This document shows positions 8,095 through 18,206 of a stretch of 64,000 nucleotides of DNA, piece by piece. A program made the position numbers and the translations under genes. Below the pieces are notes generated by a model, which was given only the letters and a program-made list of their open reading frames with translations, was not told the origin of the DNA and searched no databases. The DNA is taken from the NCBI GenBank assembly GCA_003166865.1, contig PMUP01000068.1, forward strand, positions 1 through 64,000, given 5' to 3'. Every line of letters begins with the position of its first letter. Position 1 is the first letter of the stretch. This DNA comes from Bryobacterales bacterium. Lineage in GTDB: Bacteria > Acidobacteriota > Terriglobia > Bryobacterales > Bryobacteraceae.

Positions 8095-8194
8095 GGACAT
8101 TCTCCTCGGCAATTATATACCCGACGCTCCCCGCTCCTTCCGGGCGGGCGTGCTATTCTGAGATCGCAGCTCTTCGATTACCCCAGTGCCGTTC

Positions 8195-9052
8195 ATGCGT
8201 TTTCGCGTCACATTCGCCTTTTGTTTTGTGGCGATCCTCTCCGCGTGGGGCGTTCTTCGAGCACAACGTCCCTTCAAAGAGTATCCAGCAATCGAATACA
8301 ACAACTTTCCGAAGCCGCCGGACTGGGAACAAAAGACGGAATGGGTGCGGGCGCGGTTGCGTTATCCCGATATCTATGGCTATCCCGACCATGTGCGCTT
8401 CGCCATGCGCGATGGCAGCGCTTTTCCCGGGTACTGGACGATGGACTACCCGCGCTCGGATCGCCATTTATTGGCCGGCATCCGGCGCCTGACCCGCATC
8501 GACACGCGCTCCATCGAACAAGTGGTGACGCTCGACGGTACCGACGATGTGTACAACTGGCCCGTGCTCTACGGAGTTGAAGTGGGGCACTGGTATTTGG
8601 GCGAGGCGGAAGCGAAACAGTTGCGCGAGTATCTGCTGCGCGGCGGATTCTTCATGTGCGATGACTTTCACGGCACCGAACCTTATCACGGCGTCCGGGA
8701 GTGGGACACTTTCATACGCAGCATGAGCATGGTCTTTCCGGATCGGCAGATTGAGGATATTCCGGATAACGATCCGATTTTTCACACGCTGTTCGACTTG
8801 CAGGATCGCTTCCAGGTGCCCGGGGCGCAATTTTTCGATAGCGGCATCACTTATGAGGCCGGTGAGACGGGCAAGGTGCCCCACTGGCGCTGCATTCGCG
8901 ACGACAAGGGCCGCATTATGGTCGCCATCTGCCACAATATGGATCTCGGCGATGCGTGGGAATGGGCCGACGATCCGAAGTATGCGGAAAAGTGGGCGTC
9001 GCTGGCGTATCGCATCGCGGCCAATTATTTCGTTTACGATTTGTCGCACTAG
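8195..9052 (+). CDS. Secreted DUF4159-domain protein
   Basis: A 285-residue protein with an N-terminal signal (residues 1 to about 24) followed by a DUF4159-type domain: PDIYGYPDHVRFAMRDG, LREYLLRGGFFMCDDFHG, and a final NMDLGDAWEW segment. The fold resembles glutamine amidotransferase-like domains in proteins of unknown role. It ends with its TAG overlapping the stop of the converging epimerase gene in CTAG (9049-9052). No operon partner is evident. Confidence 0.75.
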   Translation: MRFRVTFAFCFVAILSAWGVLRAQRPFKEYPAIEYNNFPKPPDWEQKTEWVRARLRYPDIYGYPDHVRFAMRDGSAFPGYWTMDYPRSDRHLLAGIRRLTRIDTRSIEQVVTLDGTDDVYNWPVLYGVEVGHWYLGEAEAKQLREYLLRGGFFMCDDFHGTEPYHGVREWDTFIRSMSMVFPDRQIEDIPDNDPIFHTLFDLQDRFQVPGAQFFDSGITYEAGETGKVPHWRCIRDDKGRIMVAICHNMDLGDAWEWADDPKYAEKWASLAYRIAANYFVYDLSH

Positions 9053-10038
9053 TTTGAAGCACTAAAACCTGTCGGACGAATCCAGAAACTCTCGGTCCAA
9101 TTTCCGCCCGCTGGGATGCTCTGCAAATCTTTGAAGAGCCCCTGGTGCGCCAGGTTGAAGCCGTTGGTGAGGCCGGTCATGGGCTCGAAACACACCACGC
9201 CGCGCGTCTCGGGCGCATAGACGACCGCGATCGGAAATTTCGGGCCGAACTGGACGGAAACTTTTCGGCCAGCCGCTTCGAGCGAGAACTCGCCGTTTGA
9301 ATCCACACCGCCAAACACGTCGTCCAACTCGCGTCCGGCCAGCGGAATCGGGTCCGGCAGATCCATGGGTTTGGTTTCGCCCGTCGGAATGAGCTTGGGC
9401 GAAAGCGCGTAGTGGTCGCGCACCGGCAGTCGCACCTTCCACTGATCGCGCGGTGTTTCAGGGATTTGATACCAAGGATGAAACCCGATGACCAACGGCA
9501 TGGAATCGGTGGAGTGATTTTGAATCGCCGTTCGCACCTCCAAAACCCCACCGGCCAGCCGGTGCGTGATCTCGATGGTGTGCGCAAAGGGAAACTGCGC
9601 CATCCATTCCGGGTGCTTCCAAAACTCGAGCCGGCTGGTGACCTCGGCGGCCTGTTGGTCCGCGTGCAGCCGCATCACTTGCCAAGCGGAAGCGAACAGC
9701 AACAGGCCGTGAATCGGCAGGCCATTGGGATCGCGACCAAGTGTGACTGCGTCCGGGTTCAGTAGGTAGCGCTTTCCGTTGGCCCAATAGGCATCGGCGT
9801 CCAGGCGATTCGCCCAAGGAGCCAGGAACGGAATGCCGGCCTGCGAGGGTTTCCGTTGCCAGTCTGGGAGAGATGCCTGAGGTGGCATGAGAATCGGCTG
9901 GCCATTCACTCGCAGGTCGTAAGCGATGTTGCCGATGGACGGGCAGATCGAAACTTCGGTGTGGTGCGCGCGATCGCCCAGGCGAACGATTTCGATCGAA
10001 TCGACGGTCAGCTTCCGCGCGGAGTAAGTTTCGGCCAC
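9049..10038 (-). CDS. Aldose 1-epimerase family protein
   Basis: A 329-residue protein of the aldose 1-epimerase (galactose mutarotase-like) family, which interconverts sugar anomers. Visible family features are PFLAPWANRLD, the LPIHGLLLFASAW segment with its His, LVIGFHPWYQIP with the second conserved His, and a late Glu in CFEPMTGLTNGF. The GTG at 10038 was chosen because a GATAAT box ends 9 nt before it, matching the leaderless pattern seen elsewhere; a TTG at 10059 is the alternative. There is no signal peptide. The substrate sugar is unknown. Confidence 0.8.
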   Translation of the reverse strand: MAETYSARKLTVDSIEIVRLGDRAHHTEVSICPSIGNIAYDLRVNGQPILMPPQASLPDWQRKPSQAGIPFLAPWANRLDADAYWANGKRYLLNPDAVTLGRDPNGLPIHGLLLFASAWQVMRLHADQQAAEVTSRLEFWKHPEWMAQFPFAHTIEITHRLAGGVLEVRTAIQNHSTDSMPLVIGFHPWYQIPETPRDQWKVRLPVRDHYALSPKLIPTGETKPMDLPDPIPLAGRELDDVFGGVDSNGEFSLEAAGRKVSVQFGPKFPIAVVYAPETRGVVCFEPMTGLTNGFNLAHQGLFKDLQSIPAGGNWTESFWIRPTGFSASN

Positions 10039-10139
10039 GATGTCAACATTATCTCTCAAGGACTTTTAATGTTTCGGCCAGGCACCCACTCGTAACTCGC
10101 CGTGACTCGCATCCGTCCCAGGCAGTGAGGAAGAACGAA

Positions 10140-11015
10140 ATGGGACTTCAAGCCAAGACATGCCAGCGACTCGCCGCCCTTCTGCTGACGGCCACTTTTG
10201 CAACCGTTGCGCACGCTCAGGCGCCGCCGGCACCGCCGCCTTCATATCCACCGCAGGAACTGGATCGCTTAGTACAACGAATCGCTCTGTATCCGGATCC
10301 GCTGTTGACCCAGGTCTTCGCCGCGGCAACATTTCCGGACCAGATCCCGGACGCTGCCCAGTGGGCCGATCAGCACCACTATTTAACAGGCGATGCGCTG
10401 GCCGCGGCTATTGCAGACGACCATCTGCCGTGGGATCCAAGCGTACAGGCGCTGCTTCCATGTCCATCGGTTTTGGACATGCTGGCGTCCGACATGGGAT
10501 GGACCCAGGAACTCGGCAACGCCTTTTTGGCGCAGCAGCCCGACGTGATGGACGCCGTGCAAAGGTTGCGCCACCAAGCCTGGGAGTATGGATATCTTCG
10601 GACCAATCCACAGATTATCGTCAACAACGGACCCTACATTGAGATTCTGCCCGCCAATCCGGCCTTCATCGTTCTTCCCTTCTACGACCCATTGATTGTA
10701 TTCGCTCCGCCGCGGCCAGGCTTCTTCATTGGCGGCGCCATCGGCTTCCGTTTTGGCGTGACCATCACGGCTGCATTCCGGCCGTGGGGATGGGGCGTGA
10801 ACCGTTTTGCCTGGAACACCCACGCCGTGTTTATCAACAACGCGCGCTGGGACCGGACCTGGGCGAATCGAAGGACCTACGTGCATCCTTACGCTGATGT
10901 GCGGCGTTACCCGGGTGCCACGCGGGCTCCCGAACACCACGAATTGCACGCACGCACTGAGCATGAGCGGCAAGCTGCGCGATCCGGCCATGAGCGCGTC
11001 GAAGAACACCGTTAG
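10140..11015 (+). CDS. Secreted DUF3300-domain protein
   Basis: A 291-residue protein with a signal peptide ending near AHA (residue about 26), a Pro-rich linker, then a DUF3300 core: LDRLVQRIALYPDPLLTQVFAAATFPDQI, and LPCPSVLDMLASDMGWTQELGNAF. The C-terminus is rich in Trp, Arg and His, as in other members. GAGGAA 8 nt upstream supports the ATG at 10140. Function of the family is not known; it is exported and probably envelope-associated. Confidence 0.8.
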   Translation: MGLQAKTCQRLAALLLTATFATVAHAQAPPAPPPSYPPQELDRLVQRIALYPDPLLTQVFAAATFPDQIPDAAQWADQHHYLTGDALAAAIADDHLPWDPSVQALLPCPSVLDMLASDMGWTQELGNAFLAQQPDVMDAVQRLRHQAWEYGYLRTNPQIIVNNGPYIEILPANPAFIVLPFYDPLIVFAPPRPGFFIGGAIGFRFGVTITAAFRPWGWGVNRFAWNTHAVFINNARWDRTWANRRTYVHPYADVRRYPGATRAPEHHELHARTEHERQAARSGHERVEEHR

Positions 11016-11047
11016 CTCGTCCGGGGTAGTGGGCCGGTGGTCGGTAT

Positions 11048-11569
11048 CTAGGGCGCGTAATGCGTGAAGACGAGGTCGCTAGCCGGGGCCTTACTGTGGC
11101 AGGGGAAGCAGCTTTTCATTGACGCCGCGTCGGCGGGTTTGCCGTCTTTGAAGGTAGCGAACCCCCAGCCGCCCGTCGCGGCATACTTCGTGGAGTCCTT
11201 GACCATAAACTGAATGCCCGTGGTCGGGCCAGGGACGAAAGATTGGGCTCGGCCAAAGACTTTGTTGTTTTCCGCCGACGGATCGTGACCGTAGTGCAGA
11301 GCGGCAATGATCGTGCCGTCCGGGTATGGAAGCTTCCCCTCGCGGTAGGCCTTGATCGCCACATCGTTGCCCAAAATGGCAGAAAGACTGTTCAGGGTGC
11401 CTGCTTCGTGGGAGACGGAGATCAACTTCCAGTCTCGGTATCCGGGGGGAAGTTTTGTTACGAAGGCCGGGGCGGTCGAGTCATCGGCGTGTAGAGACGC
11501 GGGCGCCGTAAACGCGATAATACCGGCCAGTATTACAACGGCGACCAGCAGCAAAGTGATCCCTTTCAT
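11048..11569 (-). CDS. Cytochrome P460-like secreted haem protein
   Basis: A 173-residue exported protein with a hydrophobic N-terminal segment, LPPGYRDWKLISVSHEAGTLN typical of cytochrome P460-type proteins, and a C-terminal CFPCH haem motif. Some P460 proteins bind an unusual cross-linked haem and oxidise hydroxylamine or reduce NO; here only a c-type haem site is seen. GGAGGAGGAT before the ATG at 11569 fixes the start. It lies 76 nt downstream of katG on the same strand and could be read from that operon, which would link it to oxidative or nitrosative stress. Confidence 0.8.
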   Translation of the reverse strand: MKGITLLLVAVVILAGIIAFTAPASLHADDSTAPAFVTKLPPGYRDWKLISVSHEAGTLNSLSAILGNDVAIKAYREGKLPYPDGTIIAALHYGHDPSAENNKVFGRAQSFVPGPTTGIQFMVKDSTKYAATGGWGFATFKDGKPADAASMKSCFPCHSKAPASDLVFTHYAP

Positions 11570-11645
11570 AGTGGATCCTCCTCCAGTGAGACTAGCATAA
11601 CCATCTTGCACTTCCTTGCACGTTGATTGTGCCGGGTGCATGAGC

Positions 11646-13934
<2,289 letters not shown>

Positions 13935-14369
13935 CTACGAACTCAGCTTGGCGTGCCGCGGAGCGCACTTGGCGCAGAGCCCCCGGAAAATGAGTTCGCA
14001 TTCGCGAAGAATCCGTTTACCGAGAGAGCGCGAGGCAGGCCTGCGCACGGCGTACCACTCAATATCCTCAACATTGCCGCAGCGGTCGCAGATGAAGTGG
14101 TGATGGCGCATGCCTTTCGCATCGAATCGCGCGGCGCGGCCCTCGACGGCCACTTCACGCACCAAACCCGCCTGCACCAAGTCCCGCAGATTGTTATAAG
14201 TCGTGGCCCTTGAAGAGCGCGGATCCACGCGATTCACGGCTTCGAAGATTTCCGCGGCCGTGGGATGCCTGTTGTGTTCCATCAAGAATGCCATCACGGC
14301 GTAGCGCTGCGGAGTGCACCGCAACCCGCTGCCTCCCAAGGCCAGTTTAATCGCCTCCGCGTCCGTCAA
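13935..14369 (-). CDS. Fur-family regulator, PerR-like
   Basis: A 144-residue Fur-superfamily repressor. The winged helix LRCTPQRYAVMAFLMEHNRHPTAAEIF is followed by RHHHFICDRCGNVEDIE with regulatory-metal ligands and the first CxxC; a second pair, CAKCAPRH, completes a structural zinc site. The start is a TTG at 14369: no ATG or GTG gives a full N-terminus, and the promoter lies directly before it, so the message is probably nearly leaderless. Position upstream of katG and the adjacent 7-1-7 box indicate a PerR-type peroxide sensor rather than an iron Fur; that assignment is inference. Confidence 0.88.
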   Translation of the reverse strand: MTDAEAIKLALGGSGLRCTPQRYAVMAFLMEHNRHPTAAEIFEAVNRVDPRSSRATTYNNLRDLVQAGLVREVAVEGRAARFDAKGMRHHHFICDRCGNVEDIEWYAVRRPASRSLGKRILRECELIFRGLCAKCAPRHAKLSS

Positions 14370-14373
14370 GAAC

Positions 14374-14388
14374 TTAGATTATATCTAA
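14374..14388. promoter_or_regulatory. PerR/Fur box (7-1-7 inverted repeat) over the -10 region
   Basis: TTAGATTATATCTAA is a 15-bp 7-1-7 inverted repeat with one inner mismatch, 4 nt upstream of the PerR-like TTG start. It contains the minus-strand -10 sequence TATAAT, so a bound repressor would block the polymerase. This implies autoregulation of the perR-katG transcript. Confidence 0.65.
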
Positions 14389-14404
14389 TGTGACACTTTG
14401 TCAA
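14376..14404 (-). promoter_or_regulatory. Promoter of the PerR-like/katG operon
   Basis: On the minus strand a perfect TTGACA (14399-14404) is followed after 15 bp by TATAAT, or after 17 bp by TAATCT. Either places transcription start within a few bases of the TTG codon at 14369. Confidence 0.6.
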
Positions 14405-14441
14405 GACTTATGCTTTTGGTTGCCCCACCACCCGGGCCAGC

Positions 14442-14447
14442 TATACT
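14442..14447 (+). promoter_or_regulatory. -10 box of the EpsI-like gene
   Basis: TATACT ends 9 nt before the ATG at 14457, with a TTGCCC -35-like hexamer 16 bp upstream (14420-14425). The predicted start of transcription falls at about 14454, so the mRNA would be leaderless. Confidence 0.5.
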
Positions 14448-14456
14448 GAGCTGACG

Positions 14457-15113
14457 ATGCTGCCACAGTGGGCCAAAGTTCTGGTTCCGGCTTTTCTTGT
14501 CAGCCAAGCAGTGCTGGTCCACATTTCCGCTGGAAGCGAGCATCCGCCAGCGCCGCCAGCCCTTTCCGATTTTCCGTCCCAATTCAATCAATGGACGGAA
14601 TTGCACGAGGACCCCATCGATCCGGATGTCGCCAACACGCTGAGAGCCGATCGATTGTTGAGCCGGACTTACCAGAGTGGCCCAGGAGCGTTGCCGGTCG
14701 GCCTGCTGGTGGCTTGGTTCCAATCGCAGCGCGCGGGCTCGAGCCAGCCGCATTCGCCCAAAGTGTGTTTGCCCGCGTCCGGTTGGGAGCCCGTAGCCAC
14801 CGGGGACATGAGCATCACTACGGCGGCTGGCCCAATTACAGTAAACCGCTATGTGGTCGCGAATCGTGGCCAGCGCGCGGTGGTCTTGTACTGGTATCAA
14901 ACCTCGCGGGGCGCGGTCGCGGGAGAGTGGGCGTCCAAGTTCTGGGTGGTCGCGGGCGCGCTGCGAGAGCGGAGAACGGATACGGCACTGGTACGTCTCG
15001 TGGTGGAAAGCAGCCTCGAGGATCGCGCGCGGAATGACCAGCTAGCCACCGTCACGGCGGCGGACTTTGCCCGCGGCGTCTATCCACTTCTACGCGCGCG
15101 TTTACCGCGCTAG
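14457..15113 (+). CDS. EpsI-like exosortase-associated protein (stand-alone)
   Basis: A 218-residue protein resembling EpsI, the partner or C-terminal domain of exosortases that sort PEP-CTERM proteins and couple to exopolysaccharide systems. A hydrophobic N-terminal segment is followed by the diagnostic SPKVCLPASGWEPV, then VNRYVVANRGQRAVVLYWYQTSRGAVAGEW. No exosortase membrane domain is attached or nearby, although a PEP-CTERM-like substrate lies at 37528. The last codons fall inside a 26-bp tandem repeat. The family call rests on these motifs. Confidence 0.75.
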   Translation: MLPQWAKVLVPAFLVSQAVLVHISAGSEHPPAPPALSDFPSQFNQWTELHEDPIDPDVANTLRADRLLSRTYQSGPGALPVGLLVAWFQSQRAGSSQPHSPKVCLPASGWEPVATGDMSITTAAGPITVNRYVVANRGQRAVVLYWYQTSRGAVAGEWASKFWVVAGALRERRTDTALVRLVVESSLEDRARNDQLATVTAADFARGVYPLLRARLPR

Positions 15114-15163
15114 TGCTTCGCGCGCGTTTACCGCGCTAGTGCTTCGCGCGCAGTTACCGCGCC
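15093..15163. repeat. 26-bp tandem repeat, about 2.7 copies
   Basis: A 26-bp unit spans 15093-15118 and 15119-15144, with a partial, diverged third copy to about 15163. The first copy contains the stop of the EpsI-like gene, the third reaches the stop of the converging cysC gene. Each unit can pair CGCG with CGCG around CTAGTGCTT. It is probably a local slippage product between convergent genes. Confidence 0.75.
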
Positions 15164-15693
15164 AGCCAGCGCTCGATGGCATCCAAAACTTTGGCGGCGC
15201 TCTCTTCCAGCGTTTCGCGATCGGTCCGGCACTCCAAGTCCGGCGCGAGCGGATGCTCGTAGGGATCATCCAATCCAGTGACGTTGTGAATCTCGCCCGC
15301 GCGCGCCCGCCGGTAGATGCCTTTGATGTCGCGCTGTTCGCAAACCGCGAGTGGAGCGTGAACCCACACTTCGAGAAAAGCTCCAATGTGCCGGCGCACT
15401 TCATCGCGCACCGCTCGGTAGGGAGAGATCGCTGAGACCAGCACGATCGCGCCGCTCTCGGTCAATTGCCCGGCGAGCGCTCCAATGCGGCGGATGTTTT
15501 CGTCGCGATCCTTTTTGCTGAAGCCGAGATCCTTGCTCAGGCGCTGCCGGACCACATCGCCGTCCAGCCACTCCACCTTGTAACCGCGTGCTTGTAGCGT
15601 GTCGTGCAGTGATTGGCTGATAGTCGTCTTCCCGGCGGAACTCAGGCCCGTAAACCACACCGTCAACCCGCGGTGCGTGACTTGGTCGCTCAT
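15154..15693 (-). CDS. cysC: Adenylyl-sulfate (APS) kinase CysC
   Basis: APS kinase phosphorylates adenylyl-sulfate to PAPS, the sulfate donor for assimilation or sulfation. The P-loop is GLSSAGKTT near residues 16-24, followed by WLDGDVVRQRLSKDLGFS and the family core DRDENIRRIG, then DIKGIYRRARAGEI. The protein is complete at 179 residues from the ATG at 15693; in-frame ATGs at 15699 and 15717 are possible, none with a clear ribosome site. No sulfurylase gene is adjacent. It ends in the 26-bp tandem repeat region, converging on the EpsI-like gene. Confidence 0.92.
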   Translation of the reverse strand: MSDQVTHRGLTVWFTGLSSAGKTTISQSLHDTLQARGYKVEWLDGDVVRQRLSKDLGFSKKDRDENIRRIGALAGQLTESGAIVLVSAISPYRAVRDEVRRHIGAFLEVWVHAPLAVCEQRDIKGIYRRARAGEIHNVTGLDDPYEHPLAPDLECRTDRETLEESAAKVLDAIERWLAR

Positions 15694-15835
15694 CGGCATG
15701 GCTACTATTGTCGCCATCTCGGCAAGCACTTTGCAGCCAATCAAGTAGCCGGGGGTTCTTGGCGAATTTCACCCTCTTTGGTAAAATCGATCTAGATTGG
15801 CAACATTGCCGAGGCGGGATTCGATAACAAACCCC

Positions 15836-15864
15836 TTGCTTCAATGCCCGGCCCTGTTTATACT
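15836..15864 (+). promoter_or_regulatory. Promoter of the gene at 15879
   Basis: TTGCTT (15836-15841) and TATACT (15859-15864) are separated by 17 bp, the best-formed promoter on the plus strand in this part. Transcription would start near 15871, leaving a leader of about 8 nt. Confidence 0.6.
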
Positions 15865-15878
15865 GGCTTTTTTCGCCG

Positions 15879-16163
15879 ATGATGAACCTAAGCATGACAC
15901 CGCGGGACGATCCAGATCCATTAGCTCCGCAACGCGAGGCGGCGATGTTCTACGGTCTTTTCCTGCGCGGCCACTCGGCCGAAACCCTGCGGCGTGACAT
16001 TGACGTTCCCAAGCCGGTGCTTGAAAAATGGCTCAATCGGCGGCGCTATGAATCCGGTTTTCGTGACGCCTTGAGACGCGTTTATCAGTACCGCAAGCAA
16101 GTGCTCGCCATCTTCGACGAGCTGGTCTTGAACGAGAAGAACCGGCCGCCCTACATTCAGTGA
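15879..16163 (+). CDS. Small conserved protein, possible helix-turn-helix
   Basis: A 94-residue soluble protein of unknown function. The segment GLFLRGHSAETLRRDIDVPKPVLEKWLNRRRYESGFRDALRRVYQYRKQVLAI reads as several helices, and the part around SAETLRRDIDVPKPVLEKWL looks like a Trp-repressor or transposase-type helix-turn-helix. An ATG at 15882 or 15894 could also be the start. It has its own good promoter and a terminator-like hairpin after it, so it is monocistronic. A DNA-binding role is inference. Confidence 0.7.
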   Translation: MMNLSMTPRDDPDPLAPQREAAMFYGLFLRGHSAETLRRDIDVPKPVLEKWLNRRRYESGFRDALRRVYQYRKQVLAIFDELVLNEKNRPPYIQ

Positions 16164-16171
16164 CAGGTCAG

Positions 16172-16194
16172 TAACCGGCCACGGTCACCGGTTA
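16172..16194 (+). terminator. Terminator-like hairpin after the gene at 15879
   Basis: TAACCGG and CCGGTTA form a perfect 7-bp stem around a 9-nt loop, 8 bases past the stop codon. The sequence after it is T-rich at first (TTCATTT) but not a clean T-run, so strength is uncertain. Confidence 0.5.
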
Positions 16195-16234
16195 TTCATT
16201 TCCCCCCGGCTGCTTCGCCTTACACTAGGAAAAG

Positions 16235-17326
16235 ATGAAACACACCCATACGCATTCCCTACCAGAAACGGACCAGCATGCAAACCAACCGGGAGACGCC
16301 AAGTCGCGCCTGCTGTCCACGCCCACGCGTCCGTTCGATCCAGTGGGCGCCAGCAGCGCCTCGGAAATTCTGACGCGCATGCAGGGCACCGCTTTCCAGG
16401 GCAAGCAGCTCGGACTGGCGTTTGAAGTATGGAAGCGCATGCTGGGCGACCGCTGCACCATCATGATGGGCATGTCGGGCGCAATGGTTCCCGCGGGCAT
16501 GCGGCGGCTGGTGGTGCGGATGATCGAATACCGGCTGATCGATTGTCTGGTTTCCACCGGCGCGAATTTCTTTCACGATTTCCACGAGACCATGGGGCAT
16601 TTTCACTATCAAGGATCGGCTGCGACCGACGACGTGCTGTTGGCCGAAAACCTGGTGGACCGCATGTACGACGTGCTCGCCGACGAAGAGAAGTTTCGCG
16701 AACACGATCAATGGATCGGGCGGTTCGCGGCGGGGCTCGATCAGTCGCGGCCCTATACCACGCGTGAGTTCCTGCACTTGCTGGGGCTGGAGCTCGGCAA
16801 GCATTGCAAGGAAGACGGGATCGTGTCGGCAGCGGCCAAGGCAGGCATCCCGCTGTATTGTCCGGCCATCGCCGATAGCTCCATCGGCATCGGCATCGCG
16901 GCCAATCGCTATGAGGGAGGCAACCGCTTCACCTTCGACGTGATTGGCGACGTTGTGGAGACCGCTCGCATCGTCGCGGAATCGGAAGCCACCGGAGTCA
17001 TCTATTTCGGCGGCGGCACGCCCAAGAATTTCGTGCAGCAGACCGAGGTGACGGCCATCATCATGAACGCCGGCGTTACCGGCCACAAGTACGCCGTTCA
17101 GTGCGTCACCGACTCGCCGCATTGGGGCGGACTCTCCGGCTGCACTTTTGAGGAGGCGCAGAGCTGGGGCAAGATCGCAAAAGACGCTTCGATGGTGACG
17201 TGCCATTCCGATTCCACCATCGCCATGCCGATTCTGGTTTCAGCATTGCTGGAGCAGCGCGAACTGGTTGCCAAACGCCATCGGCCGAGCTTTACACAAG
17301 GCCGGGAATTGGGAGTCACTTCCTGA
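16235..17326 (+). CDS. Deoxyhypusine synthase-like protein
   Basis: A 363-residue protein of the deoxyhypusine synthase fold, NAD-dependent enzymes that transfer the aminobutyl group of spermidine. Visible signatures are MMGMSGAMVPAGMRRLV, LVSTGANFFHD, YCPAIADSSIGIG, IYFGGGTPKNFVQQ, and the catalytic-Lys region QSWGKIAKDA near residue 313. Bacteria lack the eIF5A substrate, and several bacterial members make homospermidine or act on other polyamines; which applies here cannot be told. The N-terminus is His-rich. It is followed 17 nt later by the PhzF-family gene and may share its transcript. Confidence 0.85.
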   Translation: MKHTHTHSLPETDQHANQPGDAKSRLLSTPTRPFDPVGASSASEILTRMQGTAFQGKQLGLAFEVWKRMLGDRCTIMMGMSGAMVPAGMRRLVVRMIEYRLIDCLVSTGANFFHDFHETMGHFHYQGSAATDDVLLAENLVDRMYDVLADEEKFREHDQWIGRFAAGLDQSRPYTTREFLHLLGLELGKHCKEDGIVSAAAKAGIPLYCPAIADSSIGIGIAANRYEGGNRFTFDVIGDVVETARIVAESEATGVIYFGGGTPKNFVQQTEVTAIIMNAGVTGHKYAVQCVTDSPHWGGLSGCTFEEAQSWGKIAKDASMVTCHSDSTIAMPILVSALLEQRELVAKRHRPSFTQGRELGVTS

Positions 17327-17343
17327 GCGCGCGGCGCATCCCG

Positions 17344-18114
17344 ATGTACCAGGTGGACGCTTTCGCCGGGCATGTGTTCTCCGGCAATCCCGCCGCGATC
17401 TGCCTGATCGAAAACTGGCTCTCCGATGCCCAGATGCAGGCCATCGCCGCCGAGAACAACCTCGCCAACACCGCATTCTTGGTGCCTAACGGCGCAGGCT
17501 ACAAATTGCGCTGGTTCACGCCGCTGCTGGAGGTGGAAATTTGCGGCCACGCCACGCTCGCATCGGCATTCATCATTCTCAACGATTTCACCCCCGGTGA
17601 GCGATCCGTTTCTTTCGACACCAAGAGCGGCGTGCTGACGGTGACGCGCGAAGGCGATCTGTATTCGCTCGATTTCCCATCGCGTCCGCCCGAACCATGC
17701 GTCCACGCTTGTCCGGAGCTCATTCCCGCGCTGGGTGGCAAGCCGGAAGCGGTGCTGGCGGCACGCGATTACCTGGTGGTCTACGGTTCGGAGGACGAGC
17801 TTCGTTCACTGCGGCCGGACATGTCGGCCTTGATGAACATCGATCGCTTCGCCGTCATCGCCACCGCGCCAGGACGCGAAGCCGATTTCGTATCGCGATT
17901 TTTCGCGCCGGCCAAAGGCGTTCCCGAAGACCCGGTCACCGGCTCGGCCCACTGCACCCTGATCCCGTATTGGTCCAAGCGCCTCGGAAAAGAGAAACTG
18001 CACGCCTATCAGATTTCGCCTCGCGGCGGCGAACTATGGTGCGAGGATCGCGGGGCTCGGGTGACCATTAGCGGCAAGGCTGTGCGGTTCTTCGAAGGCG
18101 CCATCTTCCTGTAG
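17344..18114 (+). CDS. PhzF-family isomerase/epimerase-like protein
   Basis: A 256-residue protein of the PhzF fold (two diaminopimelate-epimerase-like halves). It begins YQVDAFAGHVFSGNPAAICLI and has EICGHATLASAF and VPEDPVTGSAHC, both typical. The catalytic Glu of characterised members lies in an SETAF-like motif; here the stretch is ENNLANTAF, with Asn42 in its place, so the usual acid-base isomerisation may be lost or altered. It follows the deoxyhypusine-synthase-like gene by 17 nt. Family is firm, activity uncertain. Confidence 0.85.
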   Translation: MYQVDAFAGHVFSGNPAAICLIENWLSDAQMQAIAAENNLANTAFLVPNGAGYKLRWFTPLLEVEICGHATLASAFIILNDFTPGERSVSFDTKSGVLTVTREGDLYSLDFPSRPPEPCVHACPELIPALGGKPEAVLAARDYLVVYGSEDELRSLRPDMSALMNIDRFAVIATAPGREADFVSRFFAPAKGVPEDPVTGSAHCTLIPYWSKRLGKEKLHAYQISPRGGELWCEDRGARVTISGKAVRFFEGAIFL

Positions 18115-18206
18115 GCTTGATCGCGGCCGCCTTTAATTGCATCGTGATATGCTCGTAGGGACTCGCCGTAGTCACCAAGCTTACATAAGGGAGAAAACAC
18201 ACACAG

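Noticed and set aside
8113-8194. Possible small gene or divergent operator between the tannase and DUF4159 genes
   Set aside because: Only 82-100 bp, with no palindrome or coding signature that could be defended.
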